Counted from the stretch's first letter, positions 1-7,166 are shown. The stretch: DNA of 10,582 nucleotides from an uncultured Oscillospiraceae bacterium (GCA_944385265.1 CALWWO010000007.1:1-10582), one strand, 5' to 3'. Notes: generated by a model from the letters alone, not told the origin. A program made the numbers and translations.

Positions 1-1748
1 GTCGTAATATAAAATGGGAGATTGTATGCGAGCATTGAGGACATAGAAGCTGAAACGACTAAAAGAGCGGCGAGCGTATACGCGAAATCGTGCGAACGTC
101 CTCTCGCTATCGAGGATAGTATCGCAAACACTACCGCGGCGAGCATAAAGATGGGCGCCGCCTTTGAATATGCCGACTGGCAGATATCCTCCTGCGTCAG
201 ATTCTTATAAAATCCCTCCAGCGAGGTTGTCTTTTTAAGCACTTCCCTGCCTTCCAGCTTTCCGTATTCCGATATCACGCCGTACGGATTTGAAACCGAC
301 ATAGCCGTTTTAAGGCAATATGCCATTCCGAGATTATACAGTCTCGAGCCTCTGATCGCAAAATACGTCGCAACCGTTGACACAGCGCAAAACGGCAGAC
401 CGTTTTCTATATTTCCGCTCCCTATAACGAGGAACGCCTGAAGGCATGTTACGATGTTCGATATTACAAGCAGCGATTCCGCTCCCGGCTCCGCCTTTAT
501 AAAGTCGGTAACGCCATCGGTTATAACGTCAACTCCAAGCAGCATAGTAAGTATCTGCCCTATCAGCAAAATGCCCGATACGACAAATATGCTGAATGGG
601 AAAATCCCAAATTCAAAGCCGAGCGTCAAAACCACGGAGATCACGCTTATCGCAAGCGCGCCGGTACAGCGCAGGGCAAGCGCCTTTTCTTTCTTTACAA
701 GGCGCCCCATCTCTCTTGTGAAATCCGGGGTCTCCCACTCCTCGTCAGCGTTATCGTACTCGTCGTATTCGTCATATTCATCGTACCCGTCGTCATACTC
801 GTCATATTCGTCGTACTCGTCATTTGCAACGGGCGCAGTACCCAAACGCGCGCCATATTCCCTAGCCGGTGAAGAAGGCGTATGTTCCATATCGCTATAT
901 GATCCCTGCGATTTCGGTGCGCTAGCCGCAGCCCGTCCAACGCTTTCAGCAGCAGCGGCTTGTCCAAATGTTGATGCAGTGCCGGCAGTCTGCCCGAAAG
1001 TCGACGCTGCTGATGCTGCCGCGGTTGCGGCGGAAGCTGCTTTTCCGGCGCCTGCCGATCCTGTGACCTTTCCTGCCGACGCAGCGGTTTTGCCATTTCC
1101 ATAGCGCTCATCGCCTTCATCGTACTCGTCATACTCGTCGTATTCATCGTATTCATCGTACTCATCATCATATTCGTTATATGACCTGTCCTTTTTGCGC
1201 CCCTTGAATGCATTTGCAAGACGTGAAAACAGAGACGGCGAGGATTTTTTATCATACTCATCGTCATACTCATCATACTCGTCGTATTCATCGTACTCGT
1301 CGTACTCATCATCATACCGTGCATTGCGTTTCGTATCGTAATCGGCTTTTTCCGGCTTCACAGCCGAATACGCAAAGCGCTCAGCCATCCCTCTGTCGTT
1401 ATCGCTGATCTGCCTCTCGGAAAAACGGACGTTGCTTTTATCCGTCGCCGCACCGGTAGGCGTTCCGGCTTTCGGAGCGGTAGGGGCTGACGGCGCCGTC
1501 TTCGGAGCGGCGGATGCTTTGCCGCTTGAGACGGAGCTTTTCGAAAAAGCGTCCAGCTCCTCGTCCGATATTTCCGGCATACCTCCCGTTTCCTCCAATA
1601 TAATTTGGTTTGCCTTTTTCTCAAGCTCATCCGGCGGGGTCTTTTTATCCCCCGAAATATAGGCAGAGCCCTTAAATTCCGCTAAGATCGATTCAAGCGA
1701 ATATGACTCTTCATTGATATCAAAGATATCATCGTAATTTTTTGCCAT
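1..1748 (-). CDS. Membrane protein with Glu-Tyr-Asp repeats (partial, C-terminus missing)
   Basis: The reading frame is open from an ATG at 1748-1746 to the left edge (582 codons, no stop). A weak SD (GAGAGG, 1760-1765) lies 11 bases upstream. I do not recognise the protein. Residues 1-100 begin MAKNYDDIFDINEESYSLES and are acidic, then Pro/Ala-rich. Residues 145-166, 190-211 and 310-332 are Glu-Tyr-Asp repeat blocks. Residues 167-189 are basic and amphipathic (LFSRLANAFKGRKK). Residues 220-305 are Ala/Ser/Gly-rich with a repeated STFGQ. From about 358 hydrophobic segments follow, near 358-380, 383-408, 423-443, 450-467, 532-550 and 556-581. So it is a membrane protein with a disordered, probably cytoplasmic, N-terminal half of about 350 residues. 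The spacing and feel of the membrane part (GVDVITDG; LLVVSASMSS ahead of a conserved-looking Pro) recall the core of heavy-metal P-type ATPases, but I see no CPC or TGE motif. That resemblance is inference only. It lies 28 bases behind rlmB and is probably co-transcribed. Confidence 0.85.
   Translation of the reverse strand, partial: MAKNYDDIFDINEESYSLESILAEFKGSAYISGDKKTPPDELEKKANQIILEETGGMPEISDEELDAFSKSSVSSGKASAAPKTAPSAPTAPKAGTPTGAATDKSNVRFSERQISDNDRGMAERFAYSAVKPEKADYDTKRNARYDDEYDEYDEYDEYDEYDDEYDKKSSPSLFSRLANAFKGRKKDRSYNEYDDEYDEYDEYDEYDEYDEGDERYGNGKTAASAGKVTGSAGAGKAASAATAAASAASTFGQTAGTASTFGQAAAAESVGRAAASAPKSQGSYSDMEHTPSSPAREYGARLGTAPVANDEYDEYDEYDDGYDEYDEYDEYDNADEEWETPDFTREMGRLVKKEKALALRCTGALAISVISVVLTLGFEFGIFPFSIFVVSGILLIGQILTMLLGVDVITDGVTDFIKAEPGAESLLVISNIVTCLQAFLVIGSGNIENGLPFCAVSTVATYFAIRGSRLYNLGMAYCLKTAMSVSNPYGVISEYGKLEGREVLKKTTSLEGFYKNLTQEDICQSAYSKAAPIFMLAAVVFAILSSIARGRSHDFAYTLAALLVVSASMSSMLAYNLPFYIT
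753..821 (-). repeat. Glu-Tyr-Asp repeat block C (coding)
   Basis: This block encodes residues 310-332: D, three EYD units, DGYD, three EYD units. It is followed by an acidic segment (NADEEWETPDF) and a basic patch (REMGRLVKKEK) directly before the first membrane segment. The repeats therefore end about 25-30 residues from the membrane. Confidence 0.95.
1116..1181 (-). repeat. Glu-Tyr-Asp repeat block B (coding)
   Basis: This block encodes residues 190-211: Y-N, one EYD, D, five EYD units, E. It has the same length (66 bases) and the same unit as block A. The two are separated by a 23-residue basic amphipathic stretch, and block B is followed by GDERYGNGK. Confidence 0.95.
1251..1316 (-). 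repeat. Glu-Tyr-Asp repeat block A (coding)
   Basis: This block encodes residues 145-166 of the membrane protein: Y-D-D, five EYD units, D, one more EYD. The 9-base unit reads GAR-TAY-GAY. Synonymous third positions vary freely between units (GAG/GAA, TAC/TAT, GAC/GAT), which points to selection for the protein sequence rather than fresh slippage. Confidence 0.95.
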
Positions 1749-1776
1749 ATTATCTTTATCCTCTCAAGTCTTCTTT

Positions 1777-2640
1777 TTATTTTATACGCTGCCTCACGGC
1801 TTCGTATATTACGATAGCCGCCGAGGCGGAAGCGTTTAAAGACGATACTTTTCCAAACATCGGTATACTTATTTTAAAATCGCAGTTTTCCGCGACAAGG
1901 CGGCTCATTCCCGAGCCCTCCGAGCCTATCACGATCGCGCACGGACCTTTCAAATCGGCTTCCCACAGCTTAGTATCTCCGTCCGCCGCAGTGCCGAATA
2001 TCCACAGCCCTCTTTTTTTCAGTTCTTTCAGGACAGCCGTTATATTTGCTTCCCGCGCGACGTTCATATACTCTATAGCGCCGGCTGACGTTTTTCCGAC
2101 TATCGCCGTCGCCCCCGCGCTTCTGCGCTTTGGGATTATCACGCCATGGGCTCCCGCCGCTTCAGCCGTTCTTATAACGGCGCCGAGATTATGATGATCG
2201 GATATCTCGTCGCACACAATGACAAACGGCGCTTCCCCGCGCTTTTCGGCTGTCGCCAATATGTCGTCTATCGTGCAGTACTCCTTTACCGACGCTATAG
2301 CTATCACGCCCTGATGCGCGCCGGTGACGCTCATGGAATCGAGCTTCCGCTTATCGGCGTCCGCTACGACGGCTCCGGCGTCCCTTGCAAGCGCGGCTAT
2401 ATGACCCAGCGCCGGCGTCCTTTCGCCCGTGGCAATATATACCTTATCTATCGCTCTGCCGGAGCGCAGAGCCTCCATAACGGCATTGCGCCCCTCTATC
2501 ACGCCTTTATTGTCGTCATACAGCTCCTGCCGCGCGCCTTTTTTCTCCCCATGATACGGGTCGTAATGCCGCGCCGCCGGAGCGCGCTTCCATTTTGTTC
2601 CGCCGCCGGTTTGACTGCGGTCTTTGTTATTTCCCGGCAT
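1777..2640 (-). CDS. rlmB: SpoU-family RNA 2'-O-methyltransferase (RlmB/TrmH type)
   Basis: The 287-residue protein transfers a methyl group from S-adenosylmethionine to a ribose 2'-OH. By family this is probably G2251 of 23S rRNA (RlmB), but the substrate cannot be fixed from sequence. Residues 1-45 form a hydrophilic, mostly basic tail. About 46-120 is the SpoU substrate-binding domain ([13 protein letters not shown]). About 138-287 is the knotted SPOUT catalytic domain. All three family motifs are present: motif 1 at 144-158 ([15 protein letters not shown], with N151 and R157), motif 2 at 238-246 (IGSEGSGMS) and motif 3 at 259-285 ([13 protein letters not shown]...RQR). The ATG start lies inside the 3' end of metK, overlapping by 14 bases. 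Its SD GGAGGT (2652-2657) sits in metK codons, 11 bases away, so the two are probably translationally coupled. The enzyme uses the product of metK. Confidence 0.93.
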   Translation of the reverse strand: MPGNNKDRSQTGGGTKWKRAPAARHYDPYHGEKKGARQELYDDNKGVIEGRNAVMEALRSGRAIDKVYIATGERTPALGHIAALARDAGAVVADADKRKLDSMSVTGAHQGVIAIASVKEYCTIDDILATAEKRGEAPFVIVCDEISDHHNLGAVIRTAEAAGAHGVIIPKRRSAGATAIVGKTSAGAIEYMNVAREANITAVLKELKKRGLWIFGTAADGDTKLWEADLKGPCAIVIGSEGSGMSRLVAENCDFKISIPMFGKVSSLNASASAAIVIYEAVRQRIK

Positions 2641-3793
2641 AGTCCTTCAATACCTCCGCCATATCCAGCCTTTCCCACGGAAGATCAAGATCCGGTCTTC
2701 CGAAATGCCCGTATGCGGCGACCTGCTCATATATCGGATTAAGCAGCTCAAGCTTGGATATAATCTTTGCGGGACGCATATCAAAATTATCTATCACAAG
2801 CTTTGATATTTCGCTGTCGTCTATCTTGCCTGTGCCAAACGTATCGGCAAATACAGACACCGGTTTCGCCACGCCGATAGCGTACGCTATCTCTATCTGG
2901 CATTTTTCCGCAAGCCCCGCAGCTACGATATTCTTGGCGATATATCTTGCCATATACGCGCCCGAACGGTCTACCTTTGAAGGGTCCTTGCCGGAAAACG
3001 CGCCGCCGCCGTGGCTTGCTGAGCCGCCGTACGTATCCACTATTATTTTACGTCCTGTAAGTCCGGAATCGCCGACCGGTCCGCCGACGACGAACCGTCC
3101 TGTGGGATTTACAAAAAACTTCGTCTTTTCATTGATCAAGTCAGCCGGTACCACGGGCTTTATCACGGTTTCTATAATGCTCTCGCGAAGCTGAGATATG
3201 CTGACCTCCGGCGAATGCTGCGACGATACGACTATTGCCGGGCAGCACAGTATTTTACCGTCCGGTCCGTATTCTACCGTGACCTGCGTTTTTCCGTCCG
3301 GACGCAAAAACGGCAGCTCTCCGCTCTTTCTGACATAAGCAAGCCTTCTTGCCAGCGCATGCGCCATCGATATCGGCGCGGGCATAAGCTCCTCCGTCTC
3401 GTTGCAGGCGTAACCGAACATCATGCCCTGATCTCCGGCGCCTTCGTCAGACTCATCGTCAAACGCGCTGTCAACGCCCATCGCTATATCGGGGCTCTGC
3501 TCGTCTATCGAGGTCATTACGGCGCAGGCTTTGTAGTCGAATCCATATTCGGGATTGTCATACCCGATCTTTTTTATCGTTCTTCTCGCTATCGCAGGGA
3601 TATCGACATACGATGACGTCGTTATCTCTCCCATGACGAACACCATTCCGGTAGTCGCAATAGTCTCGCATGCGACTCTTGCTTTTTTATCATTTTTAAG
3701 TATCTCATCGAGAACTGCGTCCGAGATTTGGTCGCAAACCTTATCCGGATGTCCTTCAGTAACTGATTCCGAGGTAAATACTCTGTTCAGCAT
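2627..3793 (-). CDS. metK: S-adenosylmethionine synthase
   Basis: MetK makes S-adenosylmethionine from methionine and ATP in the cytoplasm, releasing phosphate and pyrophosphate, and usually acts as a tetramer. The 388 residues match the normal bacterial length of 380-400. Visible signatures are GHPDK at 14-18 (the ATP-binding His is H15), [12 protein letters not shown] at 118-129 and the P-loop-like [16 protein letters not shown] at 262-277. The C-terminus (YGHFGR, then LPWE) is also typical. The ATG is supported by a perfect SD AGGAGG (3800-3805) six bases upstream. It is the first gene of the leftward cluster metK-rlmB-membrane protein. Within the 210-base spacer before the window's divergent gene I see no SAM-I type leader and no terminator-like hairpin, so no riboswitch control is apparent. 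Confidence 0.98.
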   Translation of the reverse strand: MLNRVFTSESVTEGHPDKVCDQISDAVLDEILKNDKKARVACETIATTGMVFVMGEITTSSYVDIPAIARRTIKKIGYDNPEYGFDYKACAVMTSIDEQSPDIAMGVDSAFDDESDEGAGDQGMMFGYACNETEELMPAPISMAHALARRLAYVRKSGELPFLRPDGKTQVTVEYGPDGKILCCPAIVVSSQHSPEVSISQLRESIIETVIKPVVPADLINEKTKFFVNPTGRFVVGGPVGDSGLTGRKIIVDTYGGSASHGGGAFSGKDPSKVDRSGAYMARYIAKNIVAAGLAEKCQIEIAYAIGVAKPVSVFADTFGTGKIDDSEISKLVIDNFDMRPAKIISKLELLNPIYEQVAAYGHFGRPDLDLPWERLDMAEVLKDYAGK

Positions 3794-3821
3794 TGACTTC
3801 CTCCTATAATAATGCCAATAT

Positions 3822-3849
3822 ATAATAATTGATCGTCCGCCGGTCTAAA
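3822..3849 (-). promoter_or_regulatory. Possible sigma-A promoter of metK
   Basis: On the minus strand, TTTAGA (3844-3849, four of six matches to TTGACA) is followed after 16 bases by TATTAT (3822-3827, five of six matches to TATAAT). Initiation would fall near 3815, giving a leader of about 20 bases that includes the SD. The spacer is AT-rich, so chance matches are likely. Confidence 0.3.
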
Positions 3850-3928
3850 GGCAGAAACGCACTTATAATAAATTACTCCACAATACTAAATATATTACCA
3901 CAACTTACCCAAAACTGAAATACCTTTT

Positions 3929-3956
3929 TTGTTAATTGCCTATAATTTACTATAAT
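3929..3956 (+). promoter_or_regulatory. Possible sigma-A promoter of the rhomboid-like gene
   Basis: TTGTTA (3929-3934) and a perfect TATAAT (3951-3956) are separated by 16 bases. A second TATAAT lies at 3941-3946 without a good -35 partner. Transcription would begin near 3963, about 75 bases before the TTG start, within an inverted repeat. Confidence 0.4.
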
Positions 3957-3975
3957 TGTGTGGACTTTCACACAA
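3956..3975. promoter_or_regulatory. Inverted repeat TTGTGTG-N6-CACACAA, possible operator
   Basis: This is a perfect 7-bp inverted repeat with a 6-base centre, touching the 3' end of the candidate -10 box of the rhomboid-like gene. The position suits a repressor site or a short hairpin at the 5' end of the mRNA. It is loosely similar to the TTGTG-N8-CACAA layout of Rex sites and the TGTGA-N6-TCACA layout of CRP/FNR sites, with one mismatch to each. No regulator can be assigned. Confidence 0.35.
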
Positions 3976-4024
3976 AAAAGAGTTAAAATAGCGGCATGTT
4001 GATATGTTTCCACTTTTCGCATAC

Positions 4025-4030
4025 GGAGGT
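4025..4030 (+). promoter_or_regulatory. SD that decides the TTG start of the rhomboid-like gene
   Basis: GGAGGT lies six bases before the TTG at 4037-4039. The in-frame ATG at 4004 has no SD and would put this SD inside the coding region, so the TTG is preferred. Confidence 0.8.
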
Positions 4031-4036
4031 ATCATT

Positions 4037-4900
4037 TTGAAATCTGTTAACCGCATCATAGATCGTTTTTGCTATAAGCATCCAAATTTCGGAATACCGA
4101 ATCTTATGCTGTATATTGTTATCGGCAACGCGATAGTTTTCCTGTTCTCGATGATGGATACTACAAATTCGCTTATATTTTACCTTTCCTTCAACCCGGC
4201 GCTCATCATGCAGGGGCAGGTATGGCGGCTTTTTACGTTTATATTCGTGCCTATGTCAACCAGTATTTTCTGGGAAGTCGTCGCACTGTACTGCTACTAC
4301 TCGATCGGCAGTATGCTTGAGCGTTTTTGGGGCACCGCTAAATTTACACTGTATTATCTGGGCGGCGTCATCTCTACGATCATATATGGGATATTAGTGT
4401 CGCTGTTTTTCTCCGACACGCTCATCCAGTACCTTCTTTTCTTTGACGGATCTTATATCAACCTGTCTCTATTCCTTGCGCTTGCCGCTCTTGCGCCCGA
4501 CATGCAGTTTGTTTTCATGTTCTTTATCCCGATAAAGGCGAAATACCTCGCTGTTTTGACTATCGTGCTTGAGTTCTGGCAGACTATCAGGAATCCGTTC
4601 CCGCTCAACCTTTTACCTATCGCCGCGTTTTTAAACTTTATTATCTTCTGCGGCGGGTCTCTCTGGCAGAGCCTCGGTACCTTCAGACGAGCCCACTCAA
4701 AGCAGTCGGTAAACTTCCGCGCATCCGTCAAGCGGGCGCAGGATGAGAGGCGCAGTCAGCCGTATAAGCACAAATGCGCCGTCTGCGGCAGGACAGACGT
4801 CTCGAATCCGGAGCTTGAGTTCCGTTATTGCTCCCGCTGCGCCGGGTATCACTGTTTCTGCGAGGACCATATAAACAATCACGTTCACTTTACGGAGTGA
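4037..4900 (+). CDS. Rhomboid-like membrane protein, probably inactive, with Cys/His-rich tail
   Basis: The start is TTG, chosen from the SD, giving 287 residues. After a short basic N-terminus (MKSVNRIIDRFCYKHPNFGI) there are about six hydrophobic segments, roughly 22-40, 72-91, 103-125, 139-165, 168-182 and 192-207. GQVWRLFTF at 60-68 matches the WR motif in the first loop of rhomboids. The GxSG serine motif expected in the fourth helix is replaced by DGSYINLSL (137-145), and no His is present in the last helix (NLLPIAAFLNFIIF). The Ser/His dyad is therefore missing, and the protein is probably a rhomboid-fold pseudoprotease. A basic linker (216-240) leads to a tail with C247-x2-C250, C265-x2-C268, C273, C275, H278, H282 and H284, which probably binds zinc. 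I recognise this as a recurring clostridial family, usually annotated rhomboid family, with unknown function. It is a single gene between its own promoter and a terminator. Confidence 0.85.
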   Translation: MKSVNRIIDRFCYKHPNFGIPNLMLYIVIGNAIVFLFSMMDTTNSLIFYLSFNPALIMQGQVWRLFTFIFVPMSTSIFWEVVALYCYYSIGSMLERFWGTAKFTLYYLGGVISTIIYGILVSLFFSDTLIQYLLFFDGSYINLSLFLALAALAPDMQFVFMFFIPIKAKYLAVLTIVLEFWQTIRNPFPLNLLPIAAFLNFIIFCGGSLWQSLGTFRRAHSKQSVNFRASVKRAQDERRSQPYKHKCAVCGRTDVSNPELEFRYCSRCAGYHCFCEDHINNHVHFTE

Positions 4901-4925
4901 TTTATTGTTAAACACGAAAAAGCCA

Positions 4926-4956
4926 AGCCGAAGAGGTTTTCCCTCTTCGGCTTTTT
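4926..4956. terminator. Bidirectional rho-independent terminator
   Basis: A perfect 11-bp stem AGCCGAAGAGG / CCTCTTCGGCT (4926-4936 and 4942-4952) with a 5-base loop is followed by a T-run on the plus strand. Read leftward, the stem is followed by TGGCTTTTTC. It lies between the convergent rhomboid-like gene and the NTF2-like gene and should end both transcripts. Confidence 0.92.
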
Positions 4957-4967
4957 GCATCTACCGC

Positions 4968-5339
4968 TTAGTTTGTAATCTTAGTGCCTATGTGCTTATC
5001 CTGACGCCACTGGGGCGGTTCTCCGTCGTCGCCCCAGTATTCGTCGACAGAGGCGATCTTTCCCTTTGTAACACGGAAAAACGAAACCACATGAAACGAT
5101 AATTTGCTGCCCTTTTCAAAAACACGGGCGGCCGTGATGGTGCAGTCATCGGTCGTGACAATCTTTTCCACTTTACCGTCCCATTTGCCGGGATACTCGC
5201 AGTTGGCGAGGATAAATTCCTCCACGGTAAAATGTTCATTTGTATTATGCCAGTTCACAAAGGCCGCAGGATGGAAAAAACGACGGATTGCATCCGCATC
5301 CTGCCTAAAAACGGCTGACCAAAATCCTTCTATATCCAC
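4968..5339 (-). CDS. NTF2/SnoaL-like small protein
   Basis: The 123-residue soluble protein has the pattern of the NTF2-like (SnoaL) fold. An N-terminal helical part (MDIEGFWSAVFRQDADAIRR) is followed by HPAAFVNWHNTNEHFTVEEF and then by alternating beta strands (KVEKIVTTDDCTITAARVFEK, LSFHVVSFFRV). It ends in SVDEYWGDDGEPPQWR. The fold makes a conical pocket used for small ligands or simple catalysis, and no reaction can be assigned here. The conserved-looking His, Trp and Asp residues (N-W-H and DEYWGDD) could line that pocket. The start is GTG at 5339, supported by the SD GGGGAG (5346-5351) six bases away. It is the last gene of the leftward operon, 31 bases behind mnmA, and ends just before the terminator. 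Confidence 0.88.
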   Translation of the reverse strand: MDIEGFWSAVFRQDADAIRRFFHPAAFVNWHNTNEHFTVEEFILANCEYPGKWDGKVEKIVTTDDCTITAARVFEKGSKLSFHVVSFFRVTKGKIASVDEYWGDDGEPPQWRQDKHIGTKITN

Positions 5340-5370
5340 TCTTATCTCCCCGCTGTAGAATGCCTTTTTC

Positions 5371-6444
5371 TTAAAGCTCAGGCTCGGCTATCGTGCCGCC
5401 GCCGACGACAGTTTCACCGTCGTAGAACACGCCCGCCTGACCGGCTGTCGGCGCTCTCTGCGGCTCGTCGAACTCGGCTTTGACCATGCCGTTTTCAAGC
5501 GGCGATATGGTCGCCCTCGCTGTTTTCTGACTGTAGCGTATCTTCATATCGACGCGCATCGGAGCCGTAAGCTTATCGATCGATATGAAATTAACGTCAC
5601 CGAGAGTGATCTCGCTGACATACAGATCGCTCTCGTCGCCGAGGACTATCTCGTTGCGCTCCATATCCTTGCGTATCACATAAAGCGGTCTGTCCGCGCT
5701 CACTCCGAGCCCCTTCCTCTGCCCGGTGGTATATCCGATGATTCCGCGGTGCCTGCCGAGCTTTTTCCCGTTTTTATCAACGAAATCGCCCTCGCGGCTT
5801 ACATATCCGCAGTAATTTTCAATAAACCTTTTATAATCCCCGTCCGGGATGAAGCATATATCCTGGCTGTCCGCCTTGCCGCTGTTTACAAGCCCGCTCT
5901 CATCCGCTATACGGCGCACCTCTGTCTTTGACAGCTCGCCGACCGGGAAAATCGCCCTTGAAAGCTGCTCCTGTGTCAGCGAATACAGCACATAGCTCTG
6001 ATCCTTTGTGTGATCGACGCCCTTCAAGAGAAGCCATCTGCCTGTCCTCTCGTCATATCTTATACGCGCGTAATGCCCCGTCGCCACCTTGTCAAAGCCG
6101 CGCTCGGCTGCTTCTTTAAAAAGCTGCCCGAATTTTATATATCTGTTGCAGTCTATACACGGATTCGGAGTCTCTCCCCTTATGTAGCAGGCTGCAAACT
6201 TGTCTACAACTTTTTCCTTGAAGTTTGCCGAATAATCGCGCGTACCGTATTTAAAGCCAAGAGCCTCCGCCACTGCGGCGGCGTCCTGTATATCCTTTTC
6301 GGAGCAGCACGCCTTTTCATCGAAATGTGCAAAATCGGTCACCATCTTGAGCGTCACGCCCTCGACGTCGTACCCTTGCTTTTTCAACATATACGCCGCG
6401 ACGGAGCTGTCAACGCCCCCGCTCATCGCTACAAGCACTCTCAT
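5371..6444 (-). CDS. mnmA: tRNA-specific 2-thiouridylase
   Basis: MnmA adds sulfur at C2 of the wobble uridine (U34) of tRNA-Lys, -Glu and -Gln, using ATP and a persulfide from a cysteine desulfurase. The 357 residues are normal for the family. The PP-loop SGGVDSS is at 8-14, the first catalytic Cys is C96 in NPCIDCN, and the second is C197 in SQDICFIPDGDY. TGHYARI (122-128), DQSYVLY (149-155) and RHRGIIGYTTGQRKGLG (231-247) are also typical. The C-terminal beta-barrel holds APTAGQAGVFYDG. The start is the ATG at 6444 with SD GGAGGT nine bases upstream, not an in-frame TTG at 6471. Its ATG overlaps the tcdA stop in ATGA, so translation is coupled. Confidence 0.96.
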   Translation of the reverse strand: MRVLVAMSGGVDSSVAAYMLKKQGYDVEGVTLKMVTDFAHFDEKACCSEKDIQDAAAVAEALGFKYGTRDYSANFKEKVVDKFAACYIRGETPNPCIDCNRYIKFGQLFKEAAERGFDKVATGHYARIRYDERTGRWLLLKGVDHTKDQSYVLYSLTQEQLSRAIFPVGELSKTEVRRIADESGLVNSGKADSQDICFIPDGDYKRFIENYCGYVSREGDFVDKNGKKLGRHRGIIGYTTGQRKGLGVSADRPLYVIRKDMERNEIVLGDESDLYVSEITLGDVNFISIDKLTAPMRVDMKIRYSQKTARATISPLENGMVKAEFDEPQRAPTAGQAGVFYDGETVVGGGTIAEPEL

Positions 6445-7163
6445 ATACGCCGCACCTCCGCTATATCGCAAATCACTTTTCCGGCGATCATCATCCCCGC
6501 AACCGGCGGGACGAAAGAGATCGTCGCCGGCGGTATTTCACTGCTGTTTTCCATTCTCTCCGGAATAAATTCCTGTTTTTTAGGCTCCTCCGGCGAATAC
6601 AAAACAGTCAGCTTCTTCACGCCCATTTTTCTCAGCTCTCTGCGCATAACGCGCGCAAGCGGGCACCCCGACGTCTTATATATATCTGTAACCTCAAAGC
6701 GCGACGGGTCAAGCTTATTCCCCGTACCCATACAGCTTATCAGCTTTACATCAGCCTCAAGGCACAGCTTTACAAGCAGCAGCTTTGACGTCACCGTGTC
6801 TATGGCGTCCACCGCGTAGTCGTATTTTGAAAGGTTGAAATCTTCTGCTGTATCCGCATCTAAGAACACATTATGCGATATTACGCGGCAGTTGGGATTG
6901 ATATCAAGTATCCTGTCTCTCATTACATCCGCCTTGTAGCGCCCGACCGTAGAGCTGAGCGCCGTTATCTGGCGGTTTATATTTGTCGTCTCCACCGTGT
7001 CATGGTCGACGAGCGCAATACTGCCTATCCCCGCTCTTGCGAGCGCCTCGCACGCATATCCGCCGACGCCGCCGATGCCGAACACTATCACGCTTGCGTT
7101 TTTAAGCCGCTCTACACCGCCGGGTCCTATAAGCATTTCTGTTCTTAAAAATCTCTCGTCCAT
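6441..7163 (-). CDS. tcdA: tRNA threonylcarbamoyladenosine dehydratase (E1-like)
   Basis: TcdA (CsdL/YgdL) uses ATP to cyclise t6A at position 37 of ANN-decoding tRNAs to ct6A. The 240-residue protein has the E1/ThiF/MoeB adenylation fold: Rossmann glycines GIGGVGG (29-35), the acidic nucleotide-binding end VDHDTVETTNINRQ (52-65), then DAIDT (119-123) and MGTGNK (145-150). FEVTDIYKTSGCPLARVMR (156-173) is characteristic of the TcdA branch. There are no CxxC zinc pairs as in MoeB or ThiF, which supports TcdA. Start ATG with SD AGGAG (7170-7174), six bases away and lying inside the end of the PBP gene. The gap to the PBP stop is three bases, and the gene overlaps mnmA by four. Both downstream partners act on the tRNA anticodon loop. 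Confidence 0.93.
   Translation of the reverse strand: MDERFLRTEMLIGPGGVERLKNASVIVFGIGGVGGYACEALARAGIGSIALVDHDTVETTNINRQITALSSTVGRYKADVMRDRILDINPNCRVISHNVFLDADTAEDFNLSKYDYAVDAIDTVTSKLLLVKLCLEADVKLISCMGTGNKLDPSRFEVTDIYKTSGCPLARVMRRELRKMGVKKLTVLYSPEEPKKQEFIPERMENSSEIPPATISFVPPVAGMMIAGKVICDIAEVRRI
6454..6459 (-). promoter_or_regulatory. SD that decides the mnmA start
   Basis: GGAGGT on the minus strand lies nine bases before the ATG at 6444, inside the last codons of tcdA. An in-frame TTG at 6471 would place the SD within the gene and add nine residues (beginning with TTG) not expected before the family's usual N-terminus. Confidence 0.8.
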
Positions 7164-7166
7164 CGT

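Noticed and set aside
454..1104. Long plus-strand reading frame rich in Ser-Ser-Tyr repeats
   Set aside because: It is the antisense of the Glu-Tyr-Asp repeat gene. Its repeats are the complement of the GAR-TAY-GAY units, and it lacks an SD.
753..1316. Possible CRISPR array or non-coding tandem repeat
   Set aside because: The units are 9 bases long, contiguous, in frame and vary only at synonymous positions. There are no spacers, so this is coding repeat.
695..1324. Minus-strand frame full of Met/Thr/Ser repeats
   Set aside because: It is the same repeat DNA read in another frame. The frame starting at 1748 has the SD, runs the full length and turns into clear membrane segments.
2146..2742. 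198-codon plus-strand frame across the rlmB/metK junction
   Set aside because: It is antisense to two clearly recognised genes and shows no recognisable domain.
4004..4036. Upstream ATG start for the rhomboid-like gene
   Set aside because: It has no SD, and the strong GGAGGT at 4025-4030 points to the TTG at 4037.
6445..6471. TTG start nine codons upstream for mnmA
   Set aside because: GGAGGT and the ATGA overlap with tcdA favour the ATG at 6444, which also gives the family's usual N-terminus MRVLVAMSGGVDSS.
6010..6819. 269-codon plus-strand frame
   Set aside because: It is antisense to mnmA and tcdA, has no SD and shows no recognisable protein features.
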